NCBI GenBank assembly: GCA_035541015.1 | Contig: DATLFM010000112.1 | Location: 1-43,450, forward strand | Length of the DNA: 43,450 nt | DNA from: Candidatus Thermoplasmatota archaeon | Lineage (GTDB): Archaea; Thermoplasmatota; SW-10-69-26; JACQPN01; JAIVGT01 | Reading direction: 5' to 3' | Shown here: positions 1-7,703 of the stretch, in pieces | Layout: each line of letters starts with the position of its first letter | Numbering within the stretch: position 1 is the stretch's first letter | Position numbers and translations under genes: made by a program | The notes under the pieces: generated by a model | Databases searched by the model: none | Told to the model about the DNA's origin: nothing | Seen by the model: the letters and a program-made list of their open reading frames with translations, nothing else

Positions 1-854
1 AGGACGATGATGACCGCGCCCACCTTCCCCAGGATGGGCAGGACGATGTCGTCCATGGTGGTCTCGGTGCGCTTGGCAAACACCAAGGCGATCGCAAGCG
101 CCGCGCGGAAGAGCTTGTAGATGACGTACACCCAAACGAGGATGAGGGCAGCGTCCACGATGCGGATCGCAAGCCCGACATACCCGACCGGCGGCAGGGT
201 TTCGAACGACTGGCGGAACCCGTAGAACAGGACGCCCACGAACACGGGCACGCGCAGCATCTGCACGATGCGCAGGCTGGCGCGCCGGCTCGCGTGGCGG
301 GTGAACCACTTGAGGATCGGCTCCTGGAAGGCGATCGTCATGGCGGCAAAGAGCACCCAGAAGCCGAAGGTGAGCAGGAACGCGCCCATGGAGCCGTCAA
401 GCGGCGGGGGAAGGGGGTTCTCGAAGAAGCCGAGCACCAGCGGGTTCCCTTCCACGACGAGGCCGACGCGGAGGACCACCGGCGCGTGCACGGCGCCTTC
501 CTCGACGGCGCGGAGGGCGACCGACGCGGCCGCGCGCGTGGACTCGAGCACCTGCGGCGACTGGACGCGGAAGAGGAGCTCCGTGGCCTGCTCGGGCTCG
601 AGCACGAAGCTCGAGGGAAGGACGGTGGCGTTCCAATCGAGGCCCGGAAGCGTCGTGTCGGCGAGCACGACGAGACGCGTGGTCCCTCGGTTGACGATCC
701 ACCAGCGGAAGTCGGCCACGCCGCCGGGCCCGATCGTCTTCTCGTACGATTCGCCGTCGAGCGTCTCCACGAGGAGGGGGCCGGCGTCCTGCGCCCCGGC
801 CGCGGGCACCGCCAGAAGCAGGAGGATGGCCCAGGCGGCCGCTGCCCGTCGCAT
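1..854 (-). CDS. MscS-like membrane channel, 3' end cut by window edge
   Basis: The frame opens at ATG 854 and runs off the left edge, so about 284 N-terminal residues are visible. Residues 1-21 form a signal peptide (two Arg, then a hydrophobic stretch ending in Ala-rich sequence). Roughly residues 22-140 look like a secreted beta-rich domain. After that come hydrophobic helices with the segment RIVQMLRVPVFVG, and then IALVFAKRTETTMDDIVLPI, which resembles the start of the MscS pore region, where a charged TTMDD segment precedes the pore helix. The start is supported by a TATA-like box 24-31 bp upstream, which suggests a leaderless mRNA. Known of the family: small-conductance mechanosensitive channels release solutes on hypo-osmotic shock. 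The extracytoplasmic N-terminal domain is not part of minimal MscS. The pore and cytoplasmic vestibule lie outside the window, so the assignment is moderate. Confidence 0.65.
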   Translation of the reverse strand, partial: MRRAAAAWAILLLLAVPAAGAQDAGPLLVETLDGESYEKTIGPGGVADFRWWIVNRGTTRLVVLADTTLPGLDWNATVLPSSFVLEPEQATELLFRVQSPQVLESTRAAASVALRAVEEGAVHAPVVLRVGLVVEGNPLVLGFFENPLPPPLDGSMGAFLLTFGFWVLFAAMTIAFQEPILKWFTRHASRRASLRIVQMLRVPVFVGVLFYGFRQSFETLPPVGYVGLAIRIVDAALILVWVYVIYKLFRAALAIALVFAKRTETTMDDIVLPILGKVGAVIIV

Positions 855-877
855 GGACGGGCGAACGAGGGGTATCT

Positions 878-885
878 GTAATAAA
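878..885 (-). promoter_or_regulatory. TATA-like box of the MscS-like gene
   Basis: On the minus strand this reads TTTATTAC and lies 24-31 bp before ATG 854. That is the expected archaeal TBP-site distance for a transcript starting at or next to the start codon. Confidence 0.5.
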
Positions 886-1127
886 TGGAACGGTTGGACC
901 GCGAGGAAAAGGTGCCGCTGTGCCCGCCTGCTAACAGTCCGGCATCACAGCAGCCGTACGGCTTTGCTCGCCATCCTGACCCGCAGACGGCTCGTCTCGC
1001 GGCATTTTGGGAAACGCGTTGTCCCGCGGTCAGCGCATAAGCCCTGAGGGCTCGCTCGCGCGGGGGCCCATGGCGTTGCCCGCTTCGCCTAGGGACCCGC
1101 GGTACTTGAAGGTTGGGACGCTCGCGT

Positions 1128-1688
1128 TCAATAGGCCGGCGGGCGGACGCCCAAGTACGCGACCGCGTCCACGGTGTTTGCGCGCTGGGGCTCGACGAGG
1201 CCCACGTCCACGAAGGAGACGAAGTTGTAGGCCGCGCCCGCCGTCCGGTCGAAGGCGCGCGGGCCGGCTTCCGACACGAACGCGCGGTGCGGACCGCCCT
1301 CGCCCGCCCGCGCGCCGCCGTACGCGTACTCGACGACGCGCCAGCGCAGGCCGTTTGGGTCCGTGAAGGGCACGACAAGCCCGGTCGGAGCCAGGCTCGC
1401 GTCCCCGCGCGGGTCGGGCGCGCCCGGCGCGGTCACGTACACGTACCGGCGAAGGCCCAAGCAGTCCGGCTGCGCTTCCACGAGCGCGTACATGGGGCCT
1501 TCGCGGTGCCAGGATGCGGACGCGTCCGGCGCGCAACGCACCATGCCGACCACGGCGACGGGGGCCCGCACCGTCGTCCGCCCGACCTCCGCGTACGCGG
1601 CCTTGCTTTCCTCGAGGAGCACCTGCGCCCCCGCCGCAACCGGCAGGGCGCTGGCTAGCGCTACGACGACCATCACCCACGGCCTCAA
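1128..1688 (-). CDS. Secreted protein of unknown function
   Basis: The product is 186 residues. I chose TTG 1688 because GGAGGG lies 7 nt before it; TTG 1694 in the same frame is too close to that site. Residues 1-21 are a signal peptide (hydrophobic VMVVVALASALPVAAGA). The mature part has two Cys (in MVRCAPDAS and QPDCLG) that could form a disulphide, and it is rich in beta-forming residues. I do not recognise the family. It sits upstream of the MscS-like gene on the same strand, but a 270-bp gap and a separate TATA box for the MscS-like gene argue against one operon. The 273 bp at 855-1127 hold that TATA box and a short hairpin near 1039-1053, and I see no gene in them. Confidence 0.6.
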   Translation of the reverse strand: MRPWVMVVVALASALPVAAGAQVLLEESKAAYAEVGRTTVRAPVAVVGMVRCAPDASASWHREGPMYALVEAQPDCLGLRRYVYVTAPGAPDPRGDASLAPTGLVVPFTDPNGLRWRVVEYAYGGARAGEGGPHRAFVSEAGPRAFDRTAGAAYNFVSFVDVGLVEPQRANTVDAVAYLGVRPPAY

Positions 1689-1694
1689 ACCCAA

Positions 1695-2164
1695 TCCCTC
1701 CCTGGGGAACGCGCGAGGCCGCGGCGCGTCGGAGCCGACGCTCTAGCGCGCTTTGCGCCGGAGCGTCCGCTCAGCCCGCAAGCGTCCGATCACCCCGGCA
1801 AGGGCAAGAGCGGTCGCTGGGAGAGCGATCCCGACAGGTACGGCAACACGAGTTCCCGCGGCGTGCCGCAAGCACGCATCGCGAGCGGCATGTCACGGTT
1901 TGACAGGACGATATTGAAGGTTTTGAAACCGGGCCCACCGAAATCGACGATTTGCCGATCTTGAGCGGATCAGGGCCGACTTTCGACAGAGTCTAGTCGG
2001 TTTGATCGATGATTTTCCGAGATGATGCAAAACCGCCGCCTTTTGCCAACGCGGCCCGGCCTGCGATGATCATTCATCGCAGGACGGTGGCCGCGCCGCA
2101 GGGCAGGCGCTGCTAGCCGGCCGGCGGCGGCGTGCCTTCGGCTTGCGACCTTCCGCGCGAACGC
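1695..2164. other. Non-coding stretch of about 470 bp
   Basis: There is no convincing reading frame on either strand. Positions about 1905-2045 are visibly poorer in GC than the surroundings and contain several similar short words (GATCGATGATTTTCC, ATCGACGATTTGCC). The right part contains the perfect hairpin listed separately. The stretch lies downstream of the thioesterase gene and upstream of the secreted-protein gene, so it should hold a terminator and a promoter. I could not place a clear TATA box. Confidence 0.4.
2060..2083. terminator. Perfect 10-bp inverted repeat, possible terminator hairpin
   Basis: Arms CCTGCGATGA and TCATCGCAGG are separated by TCAT. The element lies about 80 bp past the end of the thioesterase/acyl-CoA dehydrogenase operon. 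There is no long T-tract, so a dyad operator for the downstream secreted-protein gene is an equal alternative. Confidence 0.35.
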
Positions 2165-2608
2165 CTACGGCCGCTCCGGCCGCTCCACCTTCGCGATGGT
2201 CTGCAGGAGGACGGCGCAAGGCACGGACTTGGCCCCGTCCACTTGCTCGACCACGGCTTGCGTGACCGTGAGCGTTCGCCCCGCGCGGACGACCTCGCCC
2301 ACGGCGCGGAACCGCCGACCCGCGGCGGGGCGCAGGAAGTTGATCTTGAACTCGGCCGAGACCACCGAGGAGCCGGCGGGTAAGACCGACTGGCCCGCGT
2401 AGCCGGCGGCCACGTCGGCGATGGCCGTGACGGCGGCGGCGTGCAGGGTGCCGTGCTGCTGGAGCAGATCCTCCCGCGCGTCGAGCGCCACCACCGCGCG
2501 GCCCGCCGAGACCTCCGCAAGCGTGGCGCCGATCAGGCGCAGGAACGACTGGCGTCGGAAGCTGTCGCGGATCTCCCTCTCGACCACCGGGGAAAGGACG
2601 GCGCCCAT
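2165..2608 (-). CDS. PaaI-type hotdog thioesterase
   Basis: The 147-residue product has the size and pattern of PaaI/YbgC-like hotdog thioesterases, which hydrolyse acyl-CoA or aryl-CoA in the cytoplasm. The segment DLLQQHGTLHAAAVTAIAD matches the family's hotdog-helix region (HG, then small residues, then an acidic residue), followed by the strand SVVSAEFKINFLRPA. ATG 2608 was chosen because it begins 1 bp after the stop of the acyl-CoA dehydrogenase gene. The two form a tight operon, which suggests that the thioesterase acts on CoA thioesters from fatty-acid or branched-chain acid breakdown. The exact substrate cannot be read from sequence. Confidence 0.85.
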   Translation of the reverse strand: MGAVLSPVVEREIRDSFRRQSFLRLIGATLAEVSAGRAVVALDAREDLLQQHGTLHAAAVTAIADVAAGYAGQSVLPAGSSVVSAEFKINFLRPAAGRRFRAVGEVVRAGRTLTVTQAVVEQVDGAKSVPCAVLLQTIAKVERPERP

Positions 2609-2609
2609 C

Positions 2610-3764
2610 TCACTCCGCCGGAAGCCCAAGCTCGCGCGCGATGACCATGCGCTGCACTTCGCTTGTGCCCTCGCCGATCTCGCCGAGCTTCGCGTCGCAG
2701 AAGAACCGGTGCACGGGGAATTCGGTCGTGTAGCCGTTTCCTCCGTGGATCTGGATGGCCTGGTTCGTGGCGCGCATGGACGCCTCGGTGGCGTAGAGCT
2801 TGGCCATGCTCGCCTCCTTCTTGAACGGGCGGCCGTGGTGCTTGAGCCACGCCGCGCGGTAGACGAGCCAGCGCGCGGCGTCGATCTCCGTCGCCATCGT
2901 GGCAAGCTTGAAGCCGATGGCCTGGAAGGCGCCGATGGGCTTTCCGAACTGCTGGCGCTCCTTGGCGTACGCGAGGCTCGCGTCGAGCGCGCCCTGCGCG
3001 ATGCCAAGCGCCCACGCGCCAATCGCGATGCGGCCGGAGTCGAGCGTCTTCAACGCGCCGACGAAACCCGCGCCCACGCCCGCGTCCCCGCCGACGACGT
3101 TTGCGTGCGGGACGCGAGCGTCCTCCAGGAAGAACTGGCTCGTCGCGGATCCGTGGAGTCCAAGCTTTTCCTCGAGCTTGCCCATCTTCAACCCGGGCGT
3201 GCCCTTGGGCACGATGAAGGCGGTGATGCCTTTGGTGCCCTTGCCCGGATCGGTCTTCGCCATGACGGTGATGACGTCGGCGAAGTGGGCGTTCGTGCAG
3301 AACGTCTTCTCGCCGTTTAGGATCCACTCGTTGCCCTTTCGCACGGCCGTCGTCGCAAGCGCGGCCGCGTCCGAGCCGGATCCGGGCTCGGTCAAGGCCC
3401 ACGCGCCGATCCTCTCGCCCGAGGCGAGCTTCGGAAGGTACGCGCGCTTCTGCTCCTCGGTTCCCTGCGCGATGTGGCTTGTGCCAAGCCCGCAGTGGGC
3501 CGCAAGCGTGAGCCCCGTGGAGCCGCAGACGCGGCTCACCTCCTCGATCATGATGCAGTAGGACACGAAGTCCGTGCCCGTGCCGCCGTACTCGGAGGGC
3601 ACGGTCATGCCAAGGAGCCCAAGCTCCGCGGCCTTGCGGATCACGGGGGTGTGGAAGACACCCTTCTCGTTGATCTCGTGGATGCGCGGCTCGATCTCCT
3701 TTGCGGCGAACTCGCGCACCATCTTGCGGATGGCTTCCTGCTCCTCCGTGAGCGCGAAATCCAT
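2610..3764 (-). CDS. Acyl-CoA dehydrogenase
   Basis: The 384-residue product has the usual family length. It carries both classic signatures: AWALTEPGSGSDA (FAD/substrate region) and QIHGGNGYTTEFPVHRFFCD near the C-terminus. The following IGEGTSEVQR places a Glu at the usual catalytic-base position of medium/short-chain enzymes. The family oxidises acyl-CoA to trans-2-enoyl-CoA with FAD, passing electrons to ETF. ATG 3764 is supported by a TATA-like CCTTAAGG 28 bp upstream, which overlaps the stop codon of the preceding gene, so this operon has its own promoter. The downstream thioesterase gene starts 1 bp after its stop. Chain-length specificity is not determined. Confidence 0.95.
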   Translation of the reverse strand: MDFALTEEQEAIRKMVREFAAKEIEPRIHEINEKGVFHTPVIRKAAELGLLGMTVPSEYGGTGTDFVSYCIMIEEVSRVCGSTGLTLAAHCGLGTSHIAQGTEEQKRAYLPKLASGERIGAWALTEPGSGSDAAALATTAVRKGNEWILNGEKTFCTNAHFADVITVMAKTDPGKGTKGITAFIVPKGTPGLKMGKLEEKLGLHGSATSQFFLEDARVPHANVVGGDAGVGAGFVGALKTLDSGRIAIGAWALGIAQGALDASLAYAKERQQFGKPIGAFQAIGFKLATMATEIDAARWLVYRAAWLKHHGRPFKKEASMAKLYATEASMRATNQAIQIHGGNGYTTEFPVHRFFCDAKLGEIGEGTSEVQRMVIARELGLPAE

Positions 3765-3787
3765 GGAGCGGGGGAGGCGCGCGATCG

Positions 3788-3796
3788 CCTTAAGGA
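3788..3796 (-). promoter_or_regulatory. TATA-like box of the acyl-CoA dehydrogenase operon
   Basis: TCCTTAAGG on the minus strand, centred 28 bp before ATG 3764. It overlaps the TAA stop of the upstream ATPase-TPR gene. Confidence 0.5.
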
Positions 3797-6450
3797 TTTT
3801 GTGGCGCCGCGGGCTTGGCGTCGGCCGCCAGGCCCGCGGCGGCAGGGCGCGCCTGCGCGGCGTCGAGCACGTAGCCGCCGCGCTCGAAGACGGCAAGCGC
3901 CGCGGCGGCAAGCTGGCGCCCTTGCGCGCCGCCGACGACCCTGGAGCGCGTGAGCTGCACGCGGGCCGCCTCGCCTTCCATGCCAAGCTCCTGGCAGGTC
4001 GCAAGCGCGAGATCCAGCTGCCGCAGCGCCTCCTCGCGCTCGCCGCGGGCCGCGTGGGCAAGCGCGAGCGTGCGACGGCCCTTGGGTACGACGTGGAGGT
4101 GGTGCCGGCCAAGCTGCAGCGCCTCCCGCGCGGCGGCCTCGGCGCCGTCGAGGTCGCCCGCGGCGAGCCGGGCCTGGGCAAGGTCGCACAGGTGGCGCGG
4201 GACGAAGAGGTGCTCCGAGTCGGCGCGGTCGCCGGCGAGGCCGCGCTCGAAGGCGGCGATGGCCTCGGCCGTGCGCCCCTCGGCAAGCTCGATGCGGCCG
4301 CGGATGGGCTCGTTCTCGCCGGCGTCCACGAGGTTCATCTTGCGAAGCGAGAGCTCGACCTTGGCCAGGCACGTGCGGGCCTCCGCGAGCTCGCCTGCGT
4401 CCACGAGACAGAAGCCAAGCTCCCGGCCCAGGAGGTCCACGAACTGGTGGCGACCCGTCTTCTCGGCCAGGGTGAGGCCCTCGCGCAGCGTGGTGATGGC
4501 CTCGGTCAGGCGCCCGAGGCCCGCCAGCGCCATGCCGACGTTGAGATGGGTCCGCAGGCGCACGGAGACGTCCGGGGACCCGGCCGCTTCGAGCTCGCGC
4601 GCCCGCGCGCAGGCTTCGAGCGCCTCGCGGAAGCGGCCGCTGTAGTTGAGCGTGGAGGCGTGGCGCGCAAACGTGCGCAGCATCTCCTCGCGCGGGGCCT
4701 GGAGGTCCGTGAGAAGCTCGAGCGCCTGGGCCGTCGCGTCCACGGCCGCCTTCACGTCCTCGCCCAACGTCAGAAGGTAGTAGTTCTTGACCGAGAGCGC
4801 CCGCGCGCGCTGGGCCGGGTCCATGCTGGGCAAAAGCGCGTCCATCTCCTCGAAGGGCTTGTGGGCCTCGCGCATCTTCCCTAGCGAGCTCCACATCTCG
4901 ACGATCTTGACGAGCACGCGCGCCCGGCGCGCTCCGTCCTCGGGCGCCGTGGAGATCGAATCCCGGTACAACCGCTCGGCCTCGCGGTACTCGCCGTTGG
5001 CGGCGGCGAGGTCGCCTCCCTCCTCGGCCACGGTCGCGCGCTCGCCGTCGGGCTCCATGAGCGCAAGCGCGTCGCGGTAGCATCGCAGCGCCTCCTCGTT
5101 CGCGTACTTGGCGCGAGCTCGTCGCGCCGCCTCCACGGACCATCGGATGCCAAGCGCCGTGTCCTTGCCCGCGATGGCGTGGAAGGCCGTGAGCGCGACC
5201 TTCTCGTCGGTCGCAGGACCCTGGCGGTCCAGCACCTTGGCGATCTGAAGATGGTATTGCCGCCGGAGGGCCGGCGAGAGGGTCGCCTGGAGGTACTCGC
5301 GCAGGCTGCCGTGCGAGAAGGCGAGGTGGTCCTCGCCGGCGGGCAGGAGGACGCGGTGCGCGCGCGCGATCTCCTCGAAGCGCTGGAGGACCTGCAGCGG
5401 GGGCTGTGCGAGCACCTCGGCGACGAGCACCGGATCGAAGTACGTGCCAAAGACGGCCGCGCAGTCGAGCAGGAGACGCTCGTCGCGCGAGAGGCGCTGG
5501 CTGCGGCGCGCCAGCACGTCGGTGACCTTCTGCGGCAGGTGCACGCGCGAACCTTTCTTGAGACGGTAGCGCCCGTCATCCTCCTCCAGGGCCGACTCCT
5601 CGCGCAGCATGCGCAGGGTCTCGACGCAGAACAGCGGATTGCCGTCGGTGGCCGCCGACAGCGTCGAGGCAAGGTCGGGGGTCGGCGACGCTCCAAGCTC
5701 GATCGCGGCCAACCGCGCCACCTCCTGGGGACCCAGCGGCTTGAGAGCAAGGCGCTCGACGAGCCCCTCGCGCGACATGATCGTGAGAGCCTCGTTCGCC
5801 GGTCCTTCGGCCTCCTCGGCCCGCACGGTGGCCAGCAGCAGGATCGGGTGCTTGGGCACGATGCGGGCGAAGTAGTGGAAGAACGCGAGCGAAGAGGAAT
5901 CGGCCCACTGCAGGTCGTCGACGAAGACGACCACCGGCGTCTCCGGCTTGGCCAGGCCGGACAAGAACCGTCCCATCGCTTCGAAGCGGCGCTCCCGCTC
6001 CTCGCGCGGGTCGGCGGGCGTGGCGTCCCGAACCTGGGCAAGACGCTGCGCGCGGTACAATCCGGCGCCTGCCGAAAGCATGTTGCCCACGACGGGCACG
6101 AGCTGCAGGAGCTCGGGCGAGGCGTCCTTGAGCCGTTCGCTGATCTTCTTGGTCCGGTTCTCGCTGCTGTCGTCCTCCCGCAGCGCAAAGTAGCTCGTGA
6201 GCGCGTCGTGAAACGGTAGGAACGGAACGCTCGCTTCGGGCAGGCAGGCGCCCTCGAACCAACGCACGGAGCCCGACTTGGCGCGGGTTTCGAACTCTCG
6301 CACAAGCGTCGTCTTCCCGAGCCCCGCCTCGCCCAACAACACGACGCACGACCCGCGACCGTGATCGCGCGTGGCCGCGAGCTTCTGCCACAGGAGCGAC
6401 AGCTCCGCGTCGCGACCTACGAGATTGGGCGTCCCCGCTTCCGCCGGCAT
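3790..6450 (-). CDS. AAA-type ATPase with C-terminal TPR repeats, MalT/adenylate-cyclase-like STAND regulator
   Basis: The product is 886 residues from ATG 6450; this start is favoured over an upstream in-frame one because a TATA-like CCATATAC lies 28 bp before it. Residues 8-50 hold NLVGRDAEL and the Walker A motif GEAGLGKT (40-47). Walker B is FVDDLQWAD (176-184). A winged-helix-like region and the segment HGSLREYLQATL follow, as in AAA_16/STAND ATPases. From about residue 440 to 860 the sequence is helical with TPR-like periodicity (ALRCYRDALALM, LAQARLAAGDLDGAEAAAREAL). Family members bind ligands through the TPR part and switch with ATP. No DNA-binding or cyclase domain is visible at either end, so the output is unknown. 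Cytoplasmic. Confidence 0.85.
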   Translation of the reverse strand: MPAEAGTPNLVGRDAELSLLWQKLAATRDHGRGSCVVLLGEAGLGKTTLVREFETRAKSGSVRWFEGACLPEASVPFLPFHDALTSYFALREDDSSENRTKKISERLKDASPELLQLVPVVGNMLSAGAGLYRAQRLAQVRDATPADPREERERRFEAMGRFLSGLAKPETPVVVFVDDLQWADSSSLAFFHYFARIVPKHPILLLATVRAEEAEGPANEALTIMSREGLVERLALKPLGPQEVARLAAIELGASPTPDLASTLSAATDGNPLFCVETLRMLREESALEEDDGRYRLKKGSRVHLPQKVTDVLARRSQRLSRDERLLLDCAAVFGTYFDPVLVAEVLAQPPLQVLQRFEEIARAHRVLLPAGEDHLAFSHGSLREYLQATLSPALRRQYHLQIAKVLDRQGPATDEKVALTAFHAIAGKDTALGIRWSVEAARRARAKYANEEALRCYRDALALMEPDGERATVAEEGGDLAAANGEYREAERLYRDSISTAPEDGARRARVLVKIVEMWSSLGKMREAHKPFEEMDALLPSMDPAQRARALSVKNYYLLTLGEDVKAAVDATAQALELLTDLQAPREEMLRTFARHASTLNYSGRFREALEACARARELEAAGSPDVSVRLRTHLNVGMALAGLGRLTEAITTLREGLTLAEKTGRHQFVDLLGRELGFCLVDAGELAEARTCLAKVELSLRKMNLVDAGENEPIRGRIELAEGRTAEAIAAFERGLAGDRADSEHLFVPRHLCDLAQARLAAGDLDGAEAAAREALQLGRHHLHVVPKGRRTLALAHAARGEREEALRQLDLALATCQELGMEGEAARVQLTRSRVVGGAQGRQLAAAALAVFERGGYVLDAAQARPAAAGLAADAKPAAPQNP

Positions 6451-6474
6451 GCGTCGTCCGAGGGGCGGACAACG

Positions 6475-6482
6475 TATATGGA
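6475..6482 (-). promoter_or_regulatory. TATA-like box of the ATPase-TPR gene
   Basis: CCATATAC on the minus strand, centred 28 bp before ATG 6450. It decides the start of that gene. Confidence 0.55.
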
Positions 6483-6519
6483 GGTTACGCGACGGGGAGT
6501 AGGGCACGGCGCCAACGGC

Positions 6520-7692
6520 CTACCCAACGACCGACTCGTAGCACCTCACGTTGGGCGTTTGGGTGGGCGGCTGCAGGATCGCGGGGAAGCCGGGCACCTG
6601 ATCCACCACATCCAACGTGCACGACGCTGCGCGACCGGCAACGCCCGAAGCCGCGCCGAAGAGCTGCCCCGGCATCGCCGTCGCGCAGCCAGGCTTGAGG
6701 AACGCGACGTCGATCGCGCAGAACGCGGCATCCAACGCTACGTCCACGACGAGGAACGCCGCATCAAAGGCCACGTCGACGGCCACGAAGGCAGCGTCGA
6801 AGGCAAGTCCCACGGCAATCCACGACAGGTTCACCGCGTGCCGCTGCATCTGGCACTTGATCGAATGAAGATCGCCTTGGGCTTCCTCCACGCGATCCTC
6901 CACGAACCCGGCGGCCTGGCCGGGGAAGGTCTCGGTCATGTTCACGGCACAATACAGGATGCGGTCCACGTCGCGCGCGACGGCGCAAGCCAGTTGCAGG
7001 GGAACGCGCGGGCAGACCGTCTGGTTGACCATGCCGTTGTTGGGATCGCCACCGGAGCCAAAACCCGGAACGGGCAGGGGACCGGCCGCAGACGACGCCG
7101 TCGGGGTCGAGGGGGGATCCTCCAGCGCCTCCTCGACGTGCGAGCGCGTGTTGTTGCGAGCCTCCTGGATCGCTTGGGGCGCGCGGCACAGCGCGCGCTC
7201 GGGAGCGTCCTGGCCCAGCACGACGCCCTGGATGGCCCAATGTCGGGCCGCGTTCCAGTCTGCCGCGGCGTGGTCGATCCACGGGGCCTCCAACGCCAAG
7301 GCCGCCTGCCCGGGATCCAGGGCCTGGTAGGTCGATGTGGCGTCGGCGTCGGCCTGGGCAGCGCGCGCGTCGGGATCGGCTGCAAGACCCAGCGGGTCGG
7401 TGGCGGCGTCCACGGCGTGGCGCGTCGCCGCATCGTAGGCGAGCTCCGCGGCCGCAAACGCCCGGCCGCTTGCGCCTTGGGCGCGTGCGTTTGCCCCCTG
7501 GTGGGTTGCAAGCGGCGGGGCGCGCAGAAGGCACCGGGCCTCCTCGATCGCGTCCTCTGCGATGCGGTCTGCAAGGTCTCGCGCGTCGCGCTCGACGCCT
7601 CCGAGGGTCTCGCGCGTGTCGTCGACTGCGTCGGCGGCGGCAAGACCGGGCAGCAGGATGGCAAGGGCCAGTATGGTCGCGGGTGTTCTCGT
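6520..7692 (-). CDS. Secreted Ala-rich protein with 11-residue tandem repeats, unknown function
   Basis: The frame encodes about 390 residues if read from ACG 7692. That codon is preceded by GGAGGG with 6-nt spacing, and the ribosome site overlaps the TAG stop of the caspase-like gene. Read this way, residues 1-22 form an excellent signal peptide (RTPATILALAILLPGLAAADA). The only in-frame ATG, at 7752, overlaps the upstream gene by 49 bp and gives an unusually long Arg-rich leader. The mature protein is helical, with scattered Cys and several possible N-glycosylation sequons. Around residues 290-330 there are about 3.5 copies of the unit A-F/L-D-A-A-F-x-x-V/I-D-V. I recognise no family. Position and direction make it the last gene of the secreted caspase-like cluster. 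Confidence 0.6.
   Translation of the reverse strand, partial: TRTPATILALAILLPGLAAADAVDDTRETLGGVERDARDLADRIAEDAIEEARCLLRAPPLATHQGANARAQGASGRAFAAAELAYDAATRHAVDAATDPLGLAADPDARAAQADADATSTYQALDPGQAALALEAPWIDHAAADWNAARHWAIQGVVLGQDAPERALCRAPQAIQEARNNTRSHVEEALEDPPSTPTASSAAGPLPVPGFGSGGDPNNGMVNQTVCPRVPLQLACAVARDVDRILYCAVNMTETFPGQAAGFVEDRVEEAQGDLHSIKCQMQRHAVNLSWIAVGLAFDAAFVAVDVAFDAAFLVVDVALDAAFCAIDVAFLKPGCATAMPGQLFGAASGVAGRAASCTLDVVDQVPGFPAILQPPTQTPNVRCYESVVG
6701..6810 (-). repeat. Tandem 33-bp coding repeat
   Basis: About 3.5 diverged 33-bp units within the preceding gene encode AFDAAFVAVDV, AFDAAFLVVDV and ALDAAFCAIDV. The protein repeat is much better kept than the DNA, which implies selection on the amphipathic 11-residue unit rather than a recent DNA duplication. 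Confidence 0.7.
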
Positions 7693-7703
7693 GAAAATCC
7701 CTC

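Noticed and set aside
855-1127. Possible structured RNA between the MscS-like and secreted-protein genes
   Set aside because: Only one short 5-bp hairpin is seen and nothing matches a known RNA family, so it was left as intergenic sequence.
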